A DNA stretch of 44,123 nucleotides from an archaeon (GTDB lineage: Archaea > Nanobdellota > Nanobdellia > Pacearchaeales > GW2011-AR1), in contig JAUXAD010000004.1 of NCBI GenBank assembly GCA_030620045.1, positions 1 to 44,123 of the forward strand, written 5' to 3'. A program made the position numbers and the translations under genes. Positions 32,810-41,095 of this stretch are shown here, piece by piece (position 1 is the first letter of the stretch; each line of letters begins with the position of its first letter). The notes beneath the pieces were generated by a model. The model made no database searches. It worked only from the letters and a program-made list of their open reading frames with translations, and was not told the DNA's origin.

Positions 32810-33877
32810 TCATTCCTCGTCAACAACACCAGCATCTGTCACAAAGAAAATAGTTTCATTGTCTGGTAAATTTGGACTATCAATTAATTTTGCAACCCTT
32901 GAACCTTTCTTACCTCTTCTTAAATAAATTCTGTAAGTTGAAGCATGCCCGACGATGTGCCCGCCAATAGCTGTTGTAGGGTCTCCAAACATCTGAGCAG
33001 GATTAGCCATCACCTGATTAGTAACATAAACTGCCAGGTTATGTTTTTCTGCCAACTCCATCAAACCTTTGTGAATATACTTGTTAAGTTTTTGCTGTCT
33101 GTCTGCTAATTGCCCTCTTCCAGCAAACTCTGCTCTAAAATGTGCAGTCAAAGAATCAACAACTAATAATTTAATTGGCTCTCCATTCTTAATCATTTCT
33201 GAAATTTTTTCTAAAAGCAAAATCTGGTGATCAGAATTAAAAGCCCTTGCAACAAAAATATTTTTCAAAACTTTTTCAGAATTTGCGCCCAAACTTTCTG
33301 CAATCTGTTTTATTCTTGCAGGCCTAAAAGTTCCTTCTGTATCAATAAAAACACTCTTTCCATTAGCTCCCCCTCTATCAAAAGGTAATTGAGCATTAAC
33401 TGCTAAAGTCAAACCTAACTGGGTTTTACCAGAACCATAAGCACCAAAAGCTTCTGTTATAGCTCTAGTCTCAATCCCCTTTCCACCCAAAAGCTCATCA
33501 AAATTTTTACTTCCTGTGGTAATATTAATAACATTAGACCTTTTCCTAGCATATTCTATCCCATCTGTAAATCCCAAATCCAGCATATTTCTCGCTGCTT
33601 GAATTGCTTTTCTTGCAATAGCCGGACTAATACCGGCAGCATCTCCAAGTTCTGCAGGACCCATAACAGCCAAAGACATCATATCATAAACTCCTGCTGA
33701 CTCAAGCTTAGCAGCCACAGCAGGCCCTATCCCTGGCAAATCAGTTAATTGAGGCTCTTTTTCTCCTCCATCATCCTTAGATTCTCCAGAAACAGCTTCC
33801 TTAATTTGACTTGCAGACGAATTAGTAGAAGGTATTTCCTTCGACCTAATTTTTTCAGTTTCCTTTTTAACAGTCAT
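32810..33877 (-). CDS. radA: DNA recombinase RadA
   Basis: This RecA/Rad51 homologue carries out strand exchange. The 355 aa sequence has an N-terminal helix-hairpin-helix (LPGIGPAVAAKL, about 47-58), Walker A GAYGSGKTQ (145-153), an ATPase core with VFIDTEGTFRP, KLLVVDSLTAHFRAEFAGRG, the L2-loop/allele NQVMANPAQMFGDPT, and GHASTYRIYLRRGKKGSRVAK. An upstream in-frame TTG (33922) would extend it, but the TATA box TTTATAAATA lies inside that extension and is centred 25 nt before the ATG at 33877. I therefore take 33877 as the start. Confidence 0.97.
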   Translation of the reverse strand: MTVKKETEKIRSKEIPSTNSSASQIKEAVSGESKDDGGEKEPQLTDLPGIGPAVAAKLESAGVYDMMSLAVMGPAELGDAAGISPAIARKAIQAARNMLDLGFTDGIEYARKRSNVINITTGSKNFDELLGGKGIETRAITEAFGAYGSGKTQLGLTLAVNAQLPFDRGGANGKSVFIDTEGTFRPARIKQIAESLGANSEKVLKNIFVARAFNSDHQILLLEKISEMIKNGEPIKLLVVDSLTAHFRAEFAGRGQLADRQQKLNKYIHKGLMELAEKHNLAVYVTNQVMANPAQMFGDPTTAIGGHIVGHASTYRIYLRRGKKGSRVAKLIDSPNLPDNETIFFVTDAGVVDEE

Positions 33878-33896
33878 AGAAAACAAAACCTTTCCA

Positions 33897-33906
33897 TATT
33901 TATAAA
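33897..33906 (-). promoter_or_regulatory. TATA box of radA
   Basis: TTTATAAATA on the minus strand is centred about 25 nt before the ATG at 33877. It fixes the start codon and implies a leaderless mRNA. Confidence 0.75.
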
Positions 33907-33969
33907 GATTGTTCGAGTACAAAAGATAGATTAGAATATAAGAGATTAATGAAGTTTTCCTTACTAAGG

Positions 33970-36114
33970 TTAAGATTTTATATATTTTACATTCAATGGA
34001 ATTTGAATAGCTTGTGCTGGTTCTTTAGAAAGTATACCTGCTTCACATTCTAAGCTTATAGAAGATTCCAGATATCTAAAGCCAAATTGTATAATAAATA
34101 CAGCAGATTCGCCACTATTTGCTTCGATTATTTTTGTCCCCCTCATTTGTGCTGTGTTAAACACCACATCTTTTCCAGAAATTTGAGCAACTCCAGAAAT
34201 TTGAGCAACATCGGGATCTTGAGCAATTCGAAACTGATAATATGTAATCATGTCTTCCATCGAAGCAAATAACTGATCTCTTGTCTCATTATCTACACAC
34301 CACAAATGTAAAGTAACATCTCTTGTTTTTGTTTGAAATTTTATTGGTAAATTTACATTAGCTGAATAAAATCCACCCTCATATTCTAAATCCACTTCTT
34401 TAAATTCAATTTCGCCAGAATCTAATAATGTGCCATGCCCTATGTGTCCCACTCCTTCAAATAACATCGGAGTAGAAGAATCTCCTGACTGGATTTCTTC
34501 CTCCCCTTCTTCTGAAATCTCAGTCTCTCCCAAGTCATTAGGATATTTATCAAGATAAGCATCTGCTATTTCTTCTGATAATTGTCCTTCCCCTGGTCCT
34601 ACACCAGTTGCAATAATATATGCCTTACTTGTCCAAACTATTATTTCAGGAGTTTCTTCTGGTTTGTCAAACCTCCTATATATTTTCTGTCCCTTATATT
34701 CTCCTAAAACAAGTTCTCCCATATTTGATAATCCTATGAGAGCATTTTCTACATCTTTTTTATTATTAAATGGACAAACAATTCCTGCTTTACCCTCTGT
34801 TCCATCTGGATTTTTATATCCTGCTACACAACATTTCACTATACCTATTTGCTCACCATCTTCTGAAAATAATCCTATTTGATGTTCTTCACGTTTACCA
34901 TATTCAGATACAAAATATTCATAATCCTCAATATTTTTTTCAATCAATAATTTAGAACACATTTTAAGTCCAGGTTCTTCTGGTTCTGGTTCACCACCAA
35001 ACAATTTCTTAAACCATTTAATTATTTTTTCTATAAAGTTTTCTGTCAAGCATTCTCCGCTAATGCATACATTACTTTCACACTCAAAACTATTATCACA
35101 AGTTCCTGCATCTAATTGTTCTATGAATTCATAATTATCAGAACAATACTCTCCAGACTTCCTATATCCCATTGGATAACACTTGCCCTCTAATTCACAG
35201 CCATTACATTTGTAAAATATTTCATCTTCTGGAATTACTTCAACTTCTTCTGCCTCTTCTTCAGGAATACAGGTTCCGATTCCACATGGAACTGGTTCTG
35301 CTTCTTCCTCTGCCTCTTCTTCTATTTCTCCTCCTGCTTCTATTATTGACACTCCTAAATCACTAGTATACTTTTTAAGATAAGCATCTGCTACATCTTC
35401 TGCTAATTGCCCACCTCCAGGACTTCCACCAACCACAAGAGCATAATTGTCATGTGTCCAAACCATCACTCCACTATTTTTGTGCCAATATACTTTCTGT
35501 CCTTTATATTCTTCTAAAGCAAATCCCTCTTCTTTGGCCAGCCATGTAATTGAATTTTCAGTATCTTTTCTATTATCATATGGACAAACATATGCGATAT
35601 TATCTCTATTTATATCCGAACCTAGATAATGTGCTGTGCAACATATTACAGTACTTATTTCAACGCCATCTTCTGAATATATAGGCACTTCTTTCTCATA
35701 TCTGGATCTATAATAGTTATAATTCCCAATATCTTCTTGAATAAGCAATTCAGAACATATTACAGGCCAAAGGTTCTGCTTCACAATTGTTTCCCCCTCC
35801 CCTTCTCTCAAACATGCCCCACCTTCACAGCCGTATGGACATTCATAAACTATGAGTTCATCAAGTTCATTTGCATCACAGTAAATTTCAGTTAAATAAG
35901 GATAATAAGTAATTTCTCCAGTTGATTCATCTATCTCATGGCGGCAAGTATCAAGACTAACATGTGTAACACCATTGTCTCTGACTTCAACTTCTCCCTC
36001 AACATAATAACTCTCTTCTAAACTCAAATGCCCATCACTATCAGTACAATTCTGAGCATAAACAAAATTAATAAAAATAATTAATACTAAAAGTATTATC
36101 ACCAACTTTTTCAT
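33970..36114 (-). CDS. Exported Cys-rich protein with two copies of a surface module
   Basis: The 714 aa protein starts with a Sec signal (MKKLVIILLVLIIF, ending VYAQN). It contains the same module twice, at about 115-255 and 395-530: CSELLI..(Q/E)..I.(N/D)Y.Y, (Y/F)SEDG, (K/I)CC, VCP(Y/F)(D/N)N(R/K)KD.EN, then WT and AYLKKY/AYLDKY. Between them lies a Cys-rich hinge with CDNSFECESNVCISGECL and the amphipathic FIEKIIKWFKKLFGGE, a motif I know from many uncultured archaeal surface proteins. The C-terminal 150 residues form a beta-rich domain without Cys-rich repeats. It is paralogous to the 899 aa gene upstream. The function is unknown and probably structural or adhesive. Confidence 0.8.
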   Translation of the reverse strand: MKKLVIILLVLIIFINFVYAQNCTDSDGHLSLEESYYVEGEVEVRDNGVTHVSLDTCRHEIDESTGEITYYPYLTEIYCDANELDELIVYECPYGCEGGACLREGEGETIVKQNLWPVICSELLIQEDIGNYNYYRSRYEKEVPIYSEDGVEISTVICCTAHYLGSDINRDNIAYVCPYDNRKDTENSITWLAKEEGFALEEYKGQKVYWHKNSGVMVWTHDNYALVVGGSPGGGQLAEDVADAYLKKYTSDLGVSIIEAGGEIEEEAEEEAEPVPCGIGTCIPEEEAEEVEVIPEDEIFYKCNGCELEGKCYPMGYRKSGEYCSDNYEFIEQLDAGTCDNSFECESNVCISGECLTENFIEKIIKWFKKLFGGEPEPEEPGLKMCSKLLIEKNIEDYEYFVSEYGKREEHQIGLFSEDGEQIGIVKCCVAGYKNPDGTEGKAGIVCPFNNKKDVENALIGLSNMGELVLGEYKGQKIYRRFDKPEETPEIIVWTSKAYIIATGVGPGEGQLSEEIADAYLDKYPNDLGETEISEEGEEEIQSGDSSTPMLFEGVGHIGHGTLLDSGEIEFKEVDLEYEGGFYSANVNLPIKFQTKTRDVTLHLWCVDNETRDQLFASMEDMITYYQFRIAQDPDVAQISGVAQISGKDVVFNTAQMRGTKIIEANSGESAVFIIQFGFRYLESSISLECEAGILSKEPAQAIQIPLNVKYIKS

Positions 36115-36132
36115 AATTAAACAAACAAAAAC

Positions 36133-36142
36133 ATATTTAAAA
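36133..36142 (-). promoter_or_regulatory. TATA box of the 714 aa gene
   Basis: On the minus strand TTTTAAATAT is centred about 24 nt before the ATG at 36114. The surrounding bases (forward ACAAAAACATATTTAAAAAAC) are the same as upstream of the 899 aa gene, indicating a duplicated promoter. Confidence 0.65.
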
Positions 36143-36156
36143 AACTATTCTAAACA

Positions 36157-38856
36157 TCAAGGATAAATTATCTCTTCTTCTGTAATAAGTTTAACTTCAA
36201 CGTCGTCTATCAGGAACTCTGGAGTGATTGGCCTTCCTCCTGTGTGGATTTCAAATCCAGGCATACCATAGAGGAGAGGACTTTCAGTATCTTTATATTT
36301 ATATATAAGTTCATCGTCCAGATAAACATTAAGAATATTATCATAACCTCTTATTTCAAGAGTGTGCCAACCATCATCAAGTCTAAAATGAGTATCATCA
36401 AGTCTTGGCCAGTTCTCACCAACATGCTTGTTTAAATTATTCACCCCCTCAGAGATAGCGACAATATATCTACTCTGACCCATAATAGATCTCTTCCTGA
36501 AGTTAACATGCACTGAGCCCTCTATCCTCTTAAACCTAAATTTAAAGAGATGATTATCCCATTCCCTCGGAAGGTCTGGCTGTATAACACCAGTTAATTT
36601 TAGAACTGTATTGCCATCTATTACTACTGTGCTCGCGTATCCTTCATCACCATGAAAAACCCAATTTCCTAAACCACTTTCAAAATCATCAATAAAATGA
36701 CATTCCTCTTTTAACATATCTTCTTCACTCTTACAAGTTACCAAGAGATATATCTCTTCTGCCAGCTCAAGGCACATCTCTTTTATATCATCCTCAGTTA
36801 TTTTTTCGCATATGCTAGCATCTTTTGATGTTTCTGCAGCCTTAACATAACATTTATTTTTTCTATCATCAGAAGTTATTTTTTCACATACACTGCTATC
36901 TCCTGTCCTCTCTGCAACAACAATATAACAATGATTTCTTTCATCAATATCCTCTATGCCTCCACATTTCTCATCAGGCAATATACAACCAACATATACT
37001 TCACAGGATTCATTTTCAGGATGAGGATCAGTTTGCAGTCTAGCACCTGGCTGACTTTCACATTTATATCCTTTTTCCTTATCTTCTTCAGTACAATATA
37101 CCCATGGTCTTGATGGCGGTGCATCAGGAATATCATCTTCTGTCAATTCAAACTCAGAAGGATATTTTTTAAGATATGCCTCTGCAAGATCTTCTGGCAA
37201 TGAAACCCCCTCTTCTGCTCCTGGACCAACTGCAATAAGATATGCATTATTTATCCACACTATTGCTTGGCCTCCATCATCTCCAAATACCTTTTGATCT
37301 CTAAACTCTCTAAAAACAAAATTTCTCTCCTTAGCTATCAACCATTTGACAGAGTTAGTTACATCTTCTTTATTATCATATGCACAAAATAATACTCCAT
37401 GCGCTATATCTTCTTTATCTTTATATATTGCAGCACAACACTTTATTGTGCCTAAATGCTCGCCATCCTCTGAGAATAAAGGAGCTTGCGTATGTTCATT
37501 TTCACCAGGAGGCATAGATTGTTCATATTTATATTCTCCAATATTATGCTCGAGAAGCAGTTTAGAACATTTCTTTTCAACTCCGTCATCATCTCCATCA
37601 CCAAACAATTTCTTAAACCAAGCAATTATTTTCTCTATAAAGTTTTCTGTTAAGCATTCTCCGCTAATACAAACATTGCTTGCACATTCAAAACTATTAT
37701 CACATTCTCCTTTTTCTATTTGATTCACAAATACATTATCAGGAGTACAATATGTTCCAAACTTTCTATACCCAATAGGATAACATTTTTCATCAGCCTC
37801 GCATCCAGAGCAGGAATAAAAACCTCTTCCATCTGAAATATTAGTTGGTTCTTCTTCAGGAACACAGCTTCCCATTCCACATGGAACTGGTTCTGGTACT
37901 TCTTTTCTTTTGACTTCAATTATTGCTATGTCTTCAACAAGATTACATCCACCAACATCAGTGTATATTTTAAGCTTATTTTTACCAAATCTAAAAGGTT
38001 CACCTAAACTCATTTTATCTTGATGTATTTTATAACCATCTCCATCTGTTCTATCATCTTCAAAAGAAGTGTGCCACATTCCCTTCTCATAATCATATAC
38101 TTTAAGATAAAAAGGATAATTAGGAATTGGATTTCCTTGTGTATCAAAAACCCCCATTTCAACTTTAAATTCTTCTCCAACATAATAAATATTTTTATCA
38201 AAACTTATACTTACTTTAGCAGCGCATACATCAGGACGAGGTTCTGGGGGACATCCTGGACAGCCAGGGCATCCTAAACATTCTACCTCACCATTTTCTT
38301 TATCTCTAAATTCAGTTTCTGTACTATCTTCAACTTCTGTTGGGCAAGACTCTGTTGCTTTTGTATCAACCTTATATAAAATTTTTCCTTTTGAATCACC
38401 CTCCCCTACTACTTTACCAAATTCAAAATATCCTTCATTATTTGTCATTTCTGGACGTGAGGCATAATCCCAATGATCAGTGGAATATTCATAAATAGCA
38501 GGATAAAAAGGATAATTAGGAATTCTGTTTCCTTGTGAATCAAAAACTTCAACTGTAAATTCAGCATAATCTCCTTCATAATAAACATCTTGGCTAAAAG
38601 ATATTTTTATGCTCGCTGCACATGTTTCAGGTTCTGGTATTGTTTCAGTACAAGAATCACAATCCCAAACAGAACATCCTTGTTCATCTGTTGTCATAGG
38701 ACAAAGAGTTGTTTCATCAGGACACCATCTACTTATTGGAATCCCTGGACATTCTTCAGTTTCATTTGTTTCATTTGTTTCATTCTGAGCATAAATTAGA
38801 TTAATAGAACTAATTAGAAATATTAAAACAAACAAAAATACCACCAGCTTTTTCAT
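36157..38856 (-). CDS. Exported multidomain Cys-rich protein, paralogue of the 714 aa gene
   Basis: The 899 aa protein has these parts in order. First come a Sec signal (MKKLVVFLFVLIFLISS, ending IYAQN) and a short Cys-rich region. Two Ig-like beta units follow (CAASIKISFSQDVYYEGD and CAAKVSISFDKNIYYVGE, each with F(D/V)(S/T)QGN.IPNYPFY). Next are the CDNSFECASNVCISGECL hinge with FIEKIIAWFKKLFGD and one copy of the CSKLLLE...FSEDG...CC module. A pair of C(Y/L)..A.....D.S(V/I)CEKI repeats (about 640-700) comes next, and the protein ends in a concanavalin/LamG-like domain (DDFESGLGNW, WHTLEIRGYDNILNVYLDDE). No anchor is seen after the signal. An adhesion or carbohydrate-binding role is inferred. 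Confidence 0.82.
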   Translation of the reverse strand: MKKLVVFLFVLIFLISSINLIYAQNETNETNETEECPGIPISRWCPDETTLCPMTTDEQGCSVWDCDSCTETIPEPETCAASIKISFSQDVYYEGDYAEFTVEVFDSQGNRIPNYPFYPAIYEYSTDHWDYASRPEMTNNEGYFEFGKVVGEGDSKGKILYKVDTKATESCPTEVEDSTETEFRDKENGEVECLGCPGCPGCPPEPRPDVCAAKVSISFDKNIYYVGEEFKVEMGVFDTQGNPIPNYPFYLKVYDYEKGMWHTSFEDDRTDGDGYKIHQDKMSLGEPFRFGKNKLKIYTDVGGCNLVEDIAIIEVKRKEVPEPVPCGMGSCVPEEEPTNISDGRGFYSCSGCEADEKCYPIGYRKFGTYCTPDNVFVNQIEKGECDNSFECASNVCISGECLTENFIEKIIAWFKKLFGDGDDDGVEKKCSKLLLEHNIGEYKYEQSMPPGENEHTQAPLFSEDGEHLGTIKCCAAIYKDKEDIAHGVLFCAYDNKEDVTNSVKWLIAKERNFVFREFRDQKVFGDDGGQAIVWINNAYLIAVGPGAEEGVSLPEDLAEAYLKKYPSEFELTEDDIPDAPPSRPWVYCTEEDKEKGYKCESQPGARLQTDPHPENESCEVYVGCILPDEKCGGIEDIDERNHCYIVVAERTGDSSVCEKITSDDRKNKCYVKAAETSKDASICEKITEDDIKEMCLELAEEIYLLVTCKSEEDMLKEECHFIDDFESGLGNWVFHGDEGYASTVVIDGNTVLKLTGVIQPDLPREWDNHLFKFRFKRIEGSVHVNFRKRSIMGQSRYIVAISEGVNNLNKHVGENWPRLDDTHFRLDDGWHTLEIRGYDNILNVYLDDELIYKYKDTESPLLYGMPGFEIHTGGRPITPEFLIDDVEVKLITEEEIIYP

Positions 38857-38859
38857 GAT

Positions 38860-39336
38860 TCAATAAACAAAAACATATTTAAAAAACTTCCTAACTTTTC
38901 TCCTACTTCTTTTCTTTTTTATTCTATAAATAATATAACTAACTAAAACTAAAAAAATTATTATTCCAAACCAACAAAGTGGATTATATTTTAAATTTTC
39001 AACGAATCTCACAGAAAAAGGTTGACAACTTGGATGCCCAAATATAAAAGAGGATAAATGAGGTTTTAACCCATTACAGCATTTGTCCCTATCCCAAATG
39101 AGGACTCCTTGTTCAACACAATAATTTTCGACCATAAATTCCTCTCCACAAATACCTTGGTTGAAATTATCGATAGTACAATTAGAGCCATCAGGAAAAA
39201 TGCAAATAGATTCTTGCGCAGTAGCTCTAGTCTCATAACCTCTTTGAACACACTCTTTGAAATCTGAACTTACTGCAGCCAACACATTTGAGGTTAATAA
39301 AAGGATTAATCCAAGAATAATCAAACTCTTTTTCAT
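38860..39336 (-). CDS. Exported DUF333-like protein with C-terminal TM anchor
   Basis: The 158 aa protein has a Sec signal (MKKSLIILGLILLLTSNVLA). Then comes a Cys module of DUF333 type (FKECVQRGYETRATAQESIC, FPDGSNCTIDNFNQGIC, i.e. the C...G.......C.FPDGS.C......G.C layout), followed by YCVEQGVLIWDRDKCC. A C-terminal helix (WFGIIIFLVLVSYIIY) and a very basic tail (RIKKKRSRRKVRKFFK) complete it. DUF333 proteins are small exported proteins, some called hemolysin inhibitors, of unclear function. A TATA-like box lies about 25 nt upstream, behind RPA. Its stop is 3 nt before the 899 aa gene. Confidence 0.75.
   Translation of the reverse strand: MKKSLIILGLILLLTSNVLAAVSSDFKECVQRGYETRATAQESICIFPDGSNCTIDNFNQGICGEEFMVENYCVEQGVLIWDRDKCCNGLKPHLSSFIFGHPSCQPFSVRFVENLKYNPLCWFGIIIFLVLVSYIIYRIKKKRSRRKVRKFFKYVFVY
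38875..38884 (-). promoter_or_regulatory. TATA box of the 899 aa gene
   Basis: TTTTAAATAT on the minus strand is centred about 24 nt before the ATG at 38856 and lies inside the 3' end of the 158 aa gene. It matches the promoter of the 714 aa gene. Confidence 0.65.
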
Positions 39337-39366
39337 AAGTAAAAAAAGACTTAGAACTTTATAAAA

Positions 39367-40314
39367 TCACTCCCTTTCCAACTTCTCAATCAATTCATCC
39401 ATATTCACTTCTTTAACTCCATCAACAATAAATTCAGGATTATTAAAAAATTTATTAATCCTAACATTCCCAGAAAAAACCATTTCTTTCCCCAAGATAT
39501 TTTGTTTTTGGTTAGATAACTTTTCAGTATCTTCTAATTCTGTAAGTCCTAAATCTTGAAGACGTTCATGAAACAAAACACAACGAATACTTTCTGTGCC
39601 ATCATCTAAAACTATATTTATCAAAGCTCTTTTTTCAGGGGGAACCTTGCCATGCTCTCCACAAACAAAATCTTCTGCTTCTGGTATTACTTTCTTTTTA
39701 CATTCAGGACAAACATTAAAAAATCTCGGTTCAAAAGCCTGGACAATAAATGCCCTCACGCTCGCATTATCATTTGTTTTAAAATCAATAATATTTTTTT
39801 CTTTAACAACCCTCTCTGTCTTAACATTTTCCAGAACCTCATTACTTAATTTAAACTCAGAAAAACTCCCTAAATGTAATTCATTGTCTCTCATACTCGC
39901 ATTTAAAATTTCAATAACTTTGCCTTCTCCAATTTCACCTTTTTCAATTAATTCTATATGATTTGTGTCCCATAAAACTACTTTAATATTTGAAGTATCA
40001 TCTGCAAGAAATAAATTTGCAACCTTGCCTTCTTCTCCTTTCTTTGTTGTAAATGCTCTAACAGAAATCACATTGACAACCTTCCCAATAACATTAACCC
40101 TTCTCATCCCCGGCAACAACTCGTCTATCTTTAATTTTTCATTATCAAAAGAAATTCCAAGCTCAGCAGCAACAACTTGCGCAGCCCCCTCTTTACTAAT
40201 CAACCCAGAAAGTTTCGCCCTTTTTGCCTCAACTCTTCTTTCTATCTCTTCTTTTTCTAATCCTGCAGATTTAGCAATTCTTCCCAAAATCCTTTCATAA
40301 TTTTCCTCAGGCAT
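39367..40314 (-). CDS. rpa: Replication protein A (RPA), single-stranded DNA-binding
   Basis: The 315 aa sequence has an N-terminal helical region (GRIAKSAGLEKEEIERRVEAK). An OB fold follows (about 70-165: RRVNVIGKVVNVISVRAFTTKKG, LFLADDTSNIKVVLWDTN, then GKVIEILNASMRDNELHLG). A zinc site comes next (Cys202/Cys205 in CPECKKK; Cys218 and His221 in CGEHGKVPP), then a second OB-like part (LINIVLDDGTESIRCVLFHERLQDLG). This is the archaeal RPA type with a zinc finger inside the C-terminal half. It protects ssDNA in replication and repair. A TATA-like box lies about 24 nt upstream. It diverges from the RNA element/EF-1-beta unit. Confidence 0.93.
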   Translation of the reverse strand: MPEENYERILGRIAKSAGLEKEEIERRVEAKRAKLSGLISKEGAAQVVAAELGISFDNEKLKIDELLPGMRRVNVIGKVVNVISVRAFTTKKGEEGKVANLFLADDTSNIKVVLWDTNHIELIEKGEIGEGKVIEILNASMRDNELHLGSFSEFKLSNEVLENVKTERVVKEKNIIDFKTNDNASVRAFIVQAFEPRFFNVCPECKKKVIPEAEDFVCGEHGKVPPEKRALINIVLDDGTESIRCVLFHERLQDLGLTELEDTEKLSNQKQNILGKEMVFSGNVRINKFFNNPEFIVDGVKEVNMDELIEKLERE

Positions 40315-40370
40315 TTATAAAAAAAATCTCAATTGTTTTTAAGTATTGTTGTAAAAAAGAAATAAGAAAA

Positions 40371-40380
40371 CTTATAAACA
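40371..40380 (+). promoter_or_regulatory. TATA box upstream of structured RNA copy B / EF-1-beta
   Basis: CTTATAAACA with an A-rich element before it predicts transcription from about 40401, at the foot of the hairpin and about 88 nt before the EF-1-beta ATG. No TATA-like box is visible about 25 nt before that ATG. Confidence 0.65.
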
Positions 40381-40400
40381 CTTCCAAATTAGAAAAAATA

Positions 40401-40487
40401 ACTTACGCGCGATTTCCCTGGAGGCAATTAGAAATCGCCTCACCGTAAAGGAAGGGAAAATCGAAAAAAACCGCTTAGGTTGTTTTC
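40401..40487 (+). ncRNA. Candidate structured RNA, copy B (EF-1-beta leader or independent sRNA)
   Basis: Hairpin 1 is GCGATTTC (40409-40416) with GAAATCGC (40431-40438), loop CCTGGAGGCAATTA. It is extended by TTACG (40403-40407) with CGTAA (40444-40448). A GGAAG motif and an A-rich linker follow, then hairpin 2 with AACC (40469-40472), loop GCTTA and GGTT (40478-40481), then a TTTT tract directly before the EF-1-beta ATG. From the stem through the A-rich linker the order of parts matches copy A at 18938-19024. The loop holds GGAGG, a Shine-Dalgarno-like sequence. It is GC-rich compared with the surroundings. Confidence 0.6.
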
Positions 40488-40488
40488 A

Positions 40489-40761
40489 ATGGGAATCACT
40501 GCAGTTAAAATAAAAATCATGCCAAGTTCACCAGATGTAAATCTAGAAGAAATAAAAGAAAAAGCAAAAGAAAAAATAGAAAAGGCTGGAGGAAAAAATT
40601 CTCAATTTGAAGAAGAAGCTATAGCTTTTGGTCTTAAAGCAATAATAACTCTTTTTGCCTGGCCAGAAGAACAAGAAATTGAACCCTTAGAAGAAAAACT
40701 CAAAGAAATTGAAAATGTGAATTCTGTTCAAGTTATTGATATGCGAAGAGCATTTGGTTAA
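40489..40761 (+). CDS. ef1b: Translation elongation factor 1-beta (aEF1B)
   Basis: This is the guanine nucleotide exchange factor for EF-1A. The 90 aa protein is the full length of the archaeal form, which is only the catalytic C-terminal domain of eukaryotic EF-1-beta. It begins MGITAVKIKIMPSSPDVNLEE and has the central AIAFGLKAIITLFAWPEEQE and the end VNSVQVIDMRRAFG. I use the ATG at 40489, not a TTG three codons earlier, because it begins the conserved strand. The implied leader from the TATA box at 40371 contains structured RNA copy B. Confidence 0.95.
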   Translation: MGITAVKIKIMPSSPDVNLEEIKEKAKEKIEKAGGKNSQFEEEAIAFGLKAIITLFAWPEEQEIEPLEEKLKEIENVNSVQVIDMRRAFG

Positions 40762-40784
40762 ACCAATATTAAAATACAATAATT

Positions 40785-40794
40785 CTTATAAACT
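40785..40794 (+). promoter_or_regulatory. TATA box of the acyl carrier protein gene
   Basis: CTTATAAACT is centred 25 nt before the ATG at 40814, implying a leaderless mRNA separate from EF-1-beta. Confidence 0.65.
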
Positions 40795-40813
40795 ATTACC
40801 CCTCCTTTAAAAA

Positions 40814-41077
40814 ATGGGAAATAAATTAGAAGAAGAAACTATTCTAGAAATATTGAAAAAGACCTTAACTAAAATACTTAAGCCAGATAAAAAAGATATA
40901 ACTCAAGATACAAGATTCATAGAAGATTTAGAGATAGATAGTCTTGACAGACTTGAATTTGGTTATGCAGTTGAAGAGAAATTACAAGTAAAAATTTCTG
41001 ATGAAAAAATCCTTGATTTTAATTCTATTAATGATTATATGAAATATTTATCAGAAGAGAGGAATCTATATAAATAA
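40814..41077 (+). CDS. acpP: Acyl carrier protein-like
   Basis: The 87 aa acidic helical protein has the phosphopantetheine attachment motif LEIDSLDRLEF (Asp42-Ser43-Leu44). It also has the ACP start (ILEILKKTLTKIL), TRFIEDLEIDS and a helix III/IV region (EEKLQVKISDEKILDFNSINDYMKYL). All features for carrying an acyl or other group on Ser43 are present. Archaeal lipids do not need fatty-acid synthesis, so its role here is open. It has its own TATA box, and no synthase or phosphopantetheinyl transferase is adjacent. Confidence 0.88.
   Translation: MGNKLEEETILEILKKTLTKILKPDKKDITQDTRFIEDLEIDSLDRLEFGYAVEEKLQVKISDEKILDFNSINDYMKYLSEERNLYK
41066..41076 (+). promoter_or_regulatory. TATA box of the HIT-fold gene
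   Basis: CTATATAAATA, at the 3' end of the ACP gene, is centred 25 nt before the ATG at 41096. Confidence 0.65.
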
Positions 41078-41095
41078 TGTAATTCTTTTTTTTCT

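Noticed and set aside
40401-40487. Known riboswitch or ribozyme (fluoride, TPP, SAM, hammerhead) for the repeated element
   Set aside because: None of the conserved core sequences I know for these classes is present.
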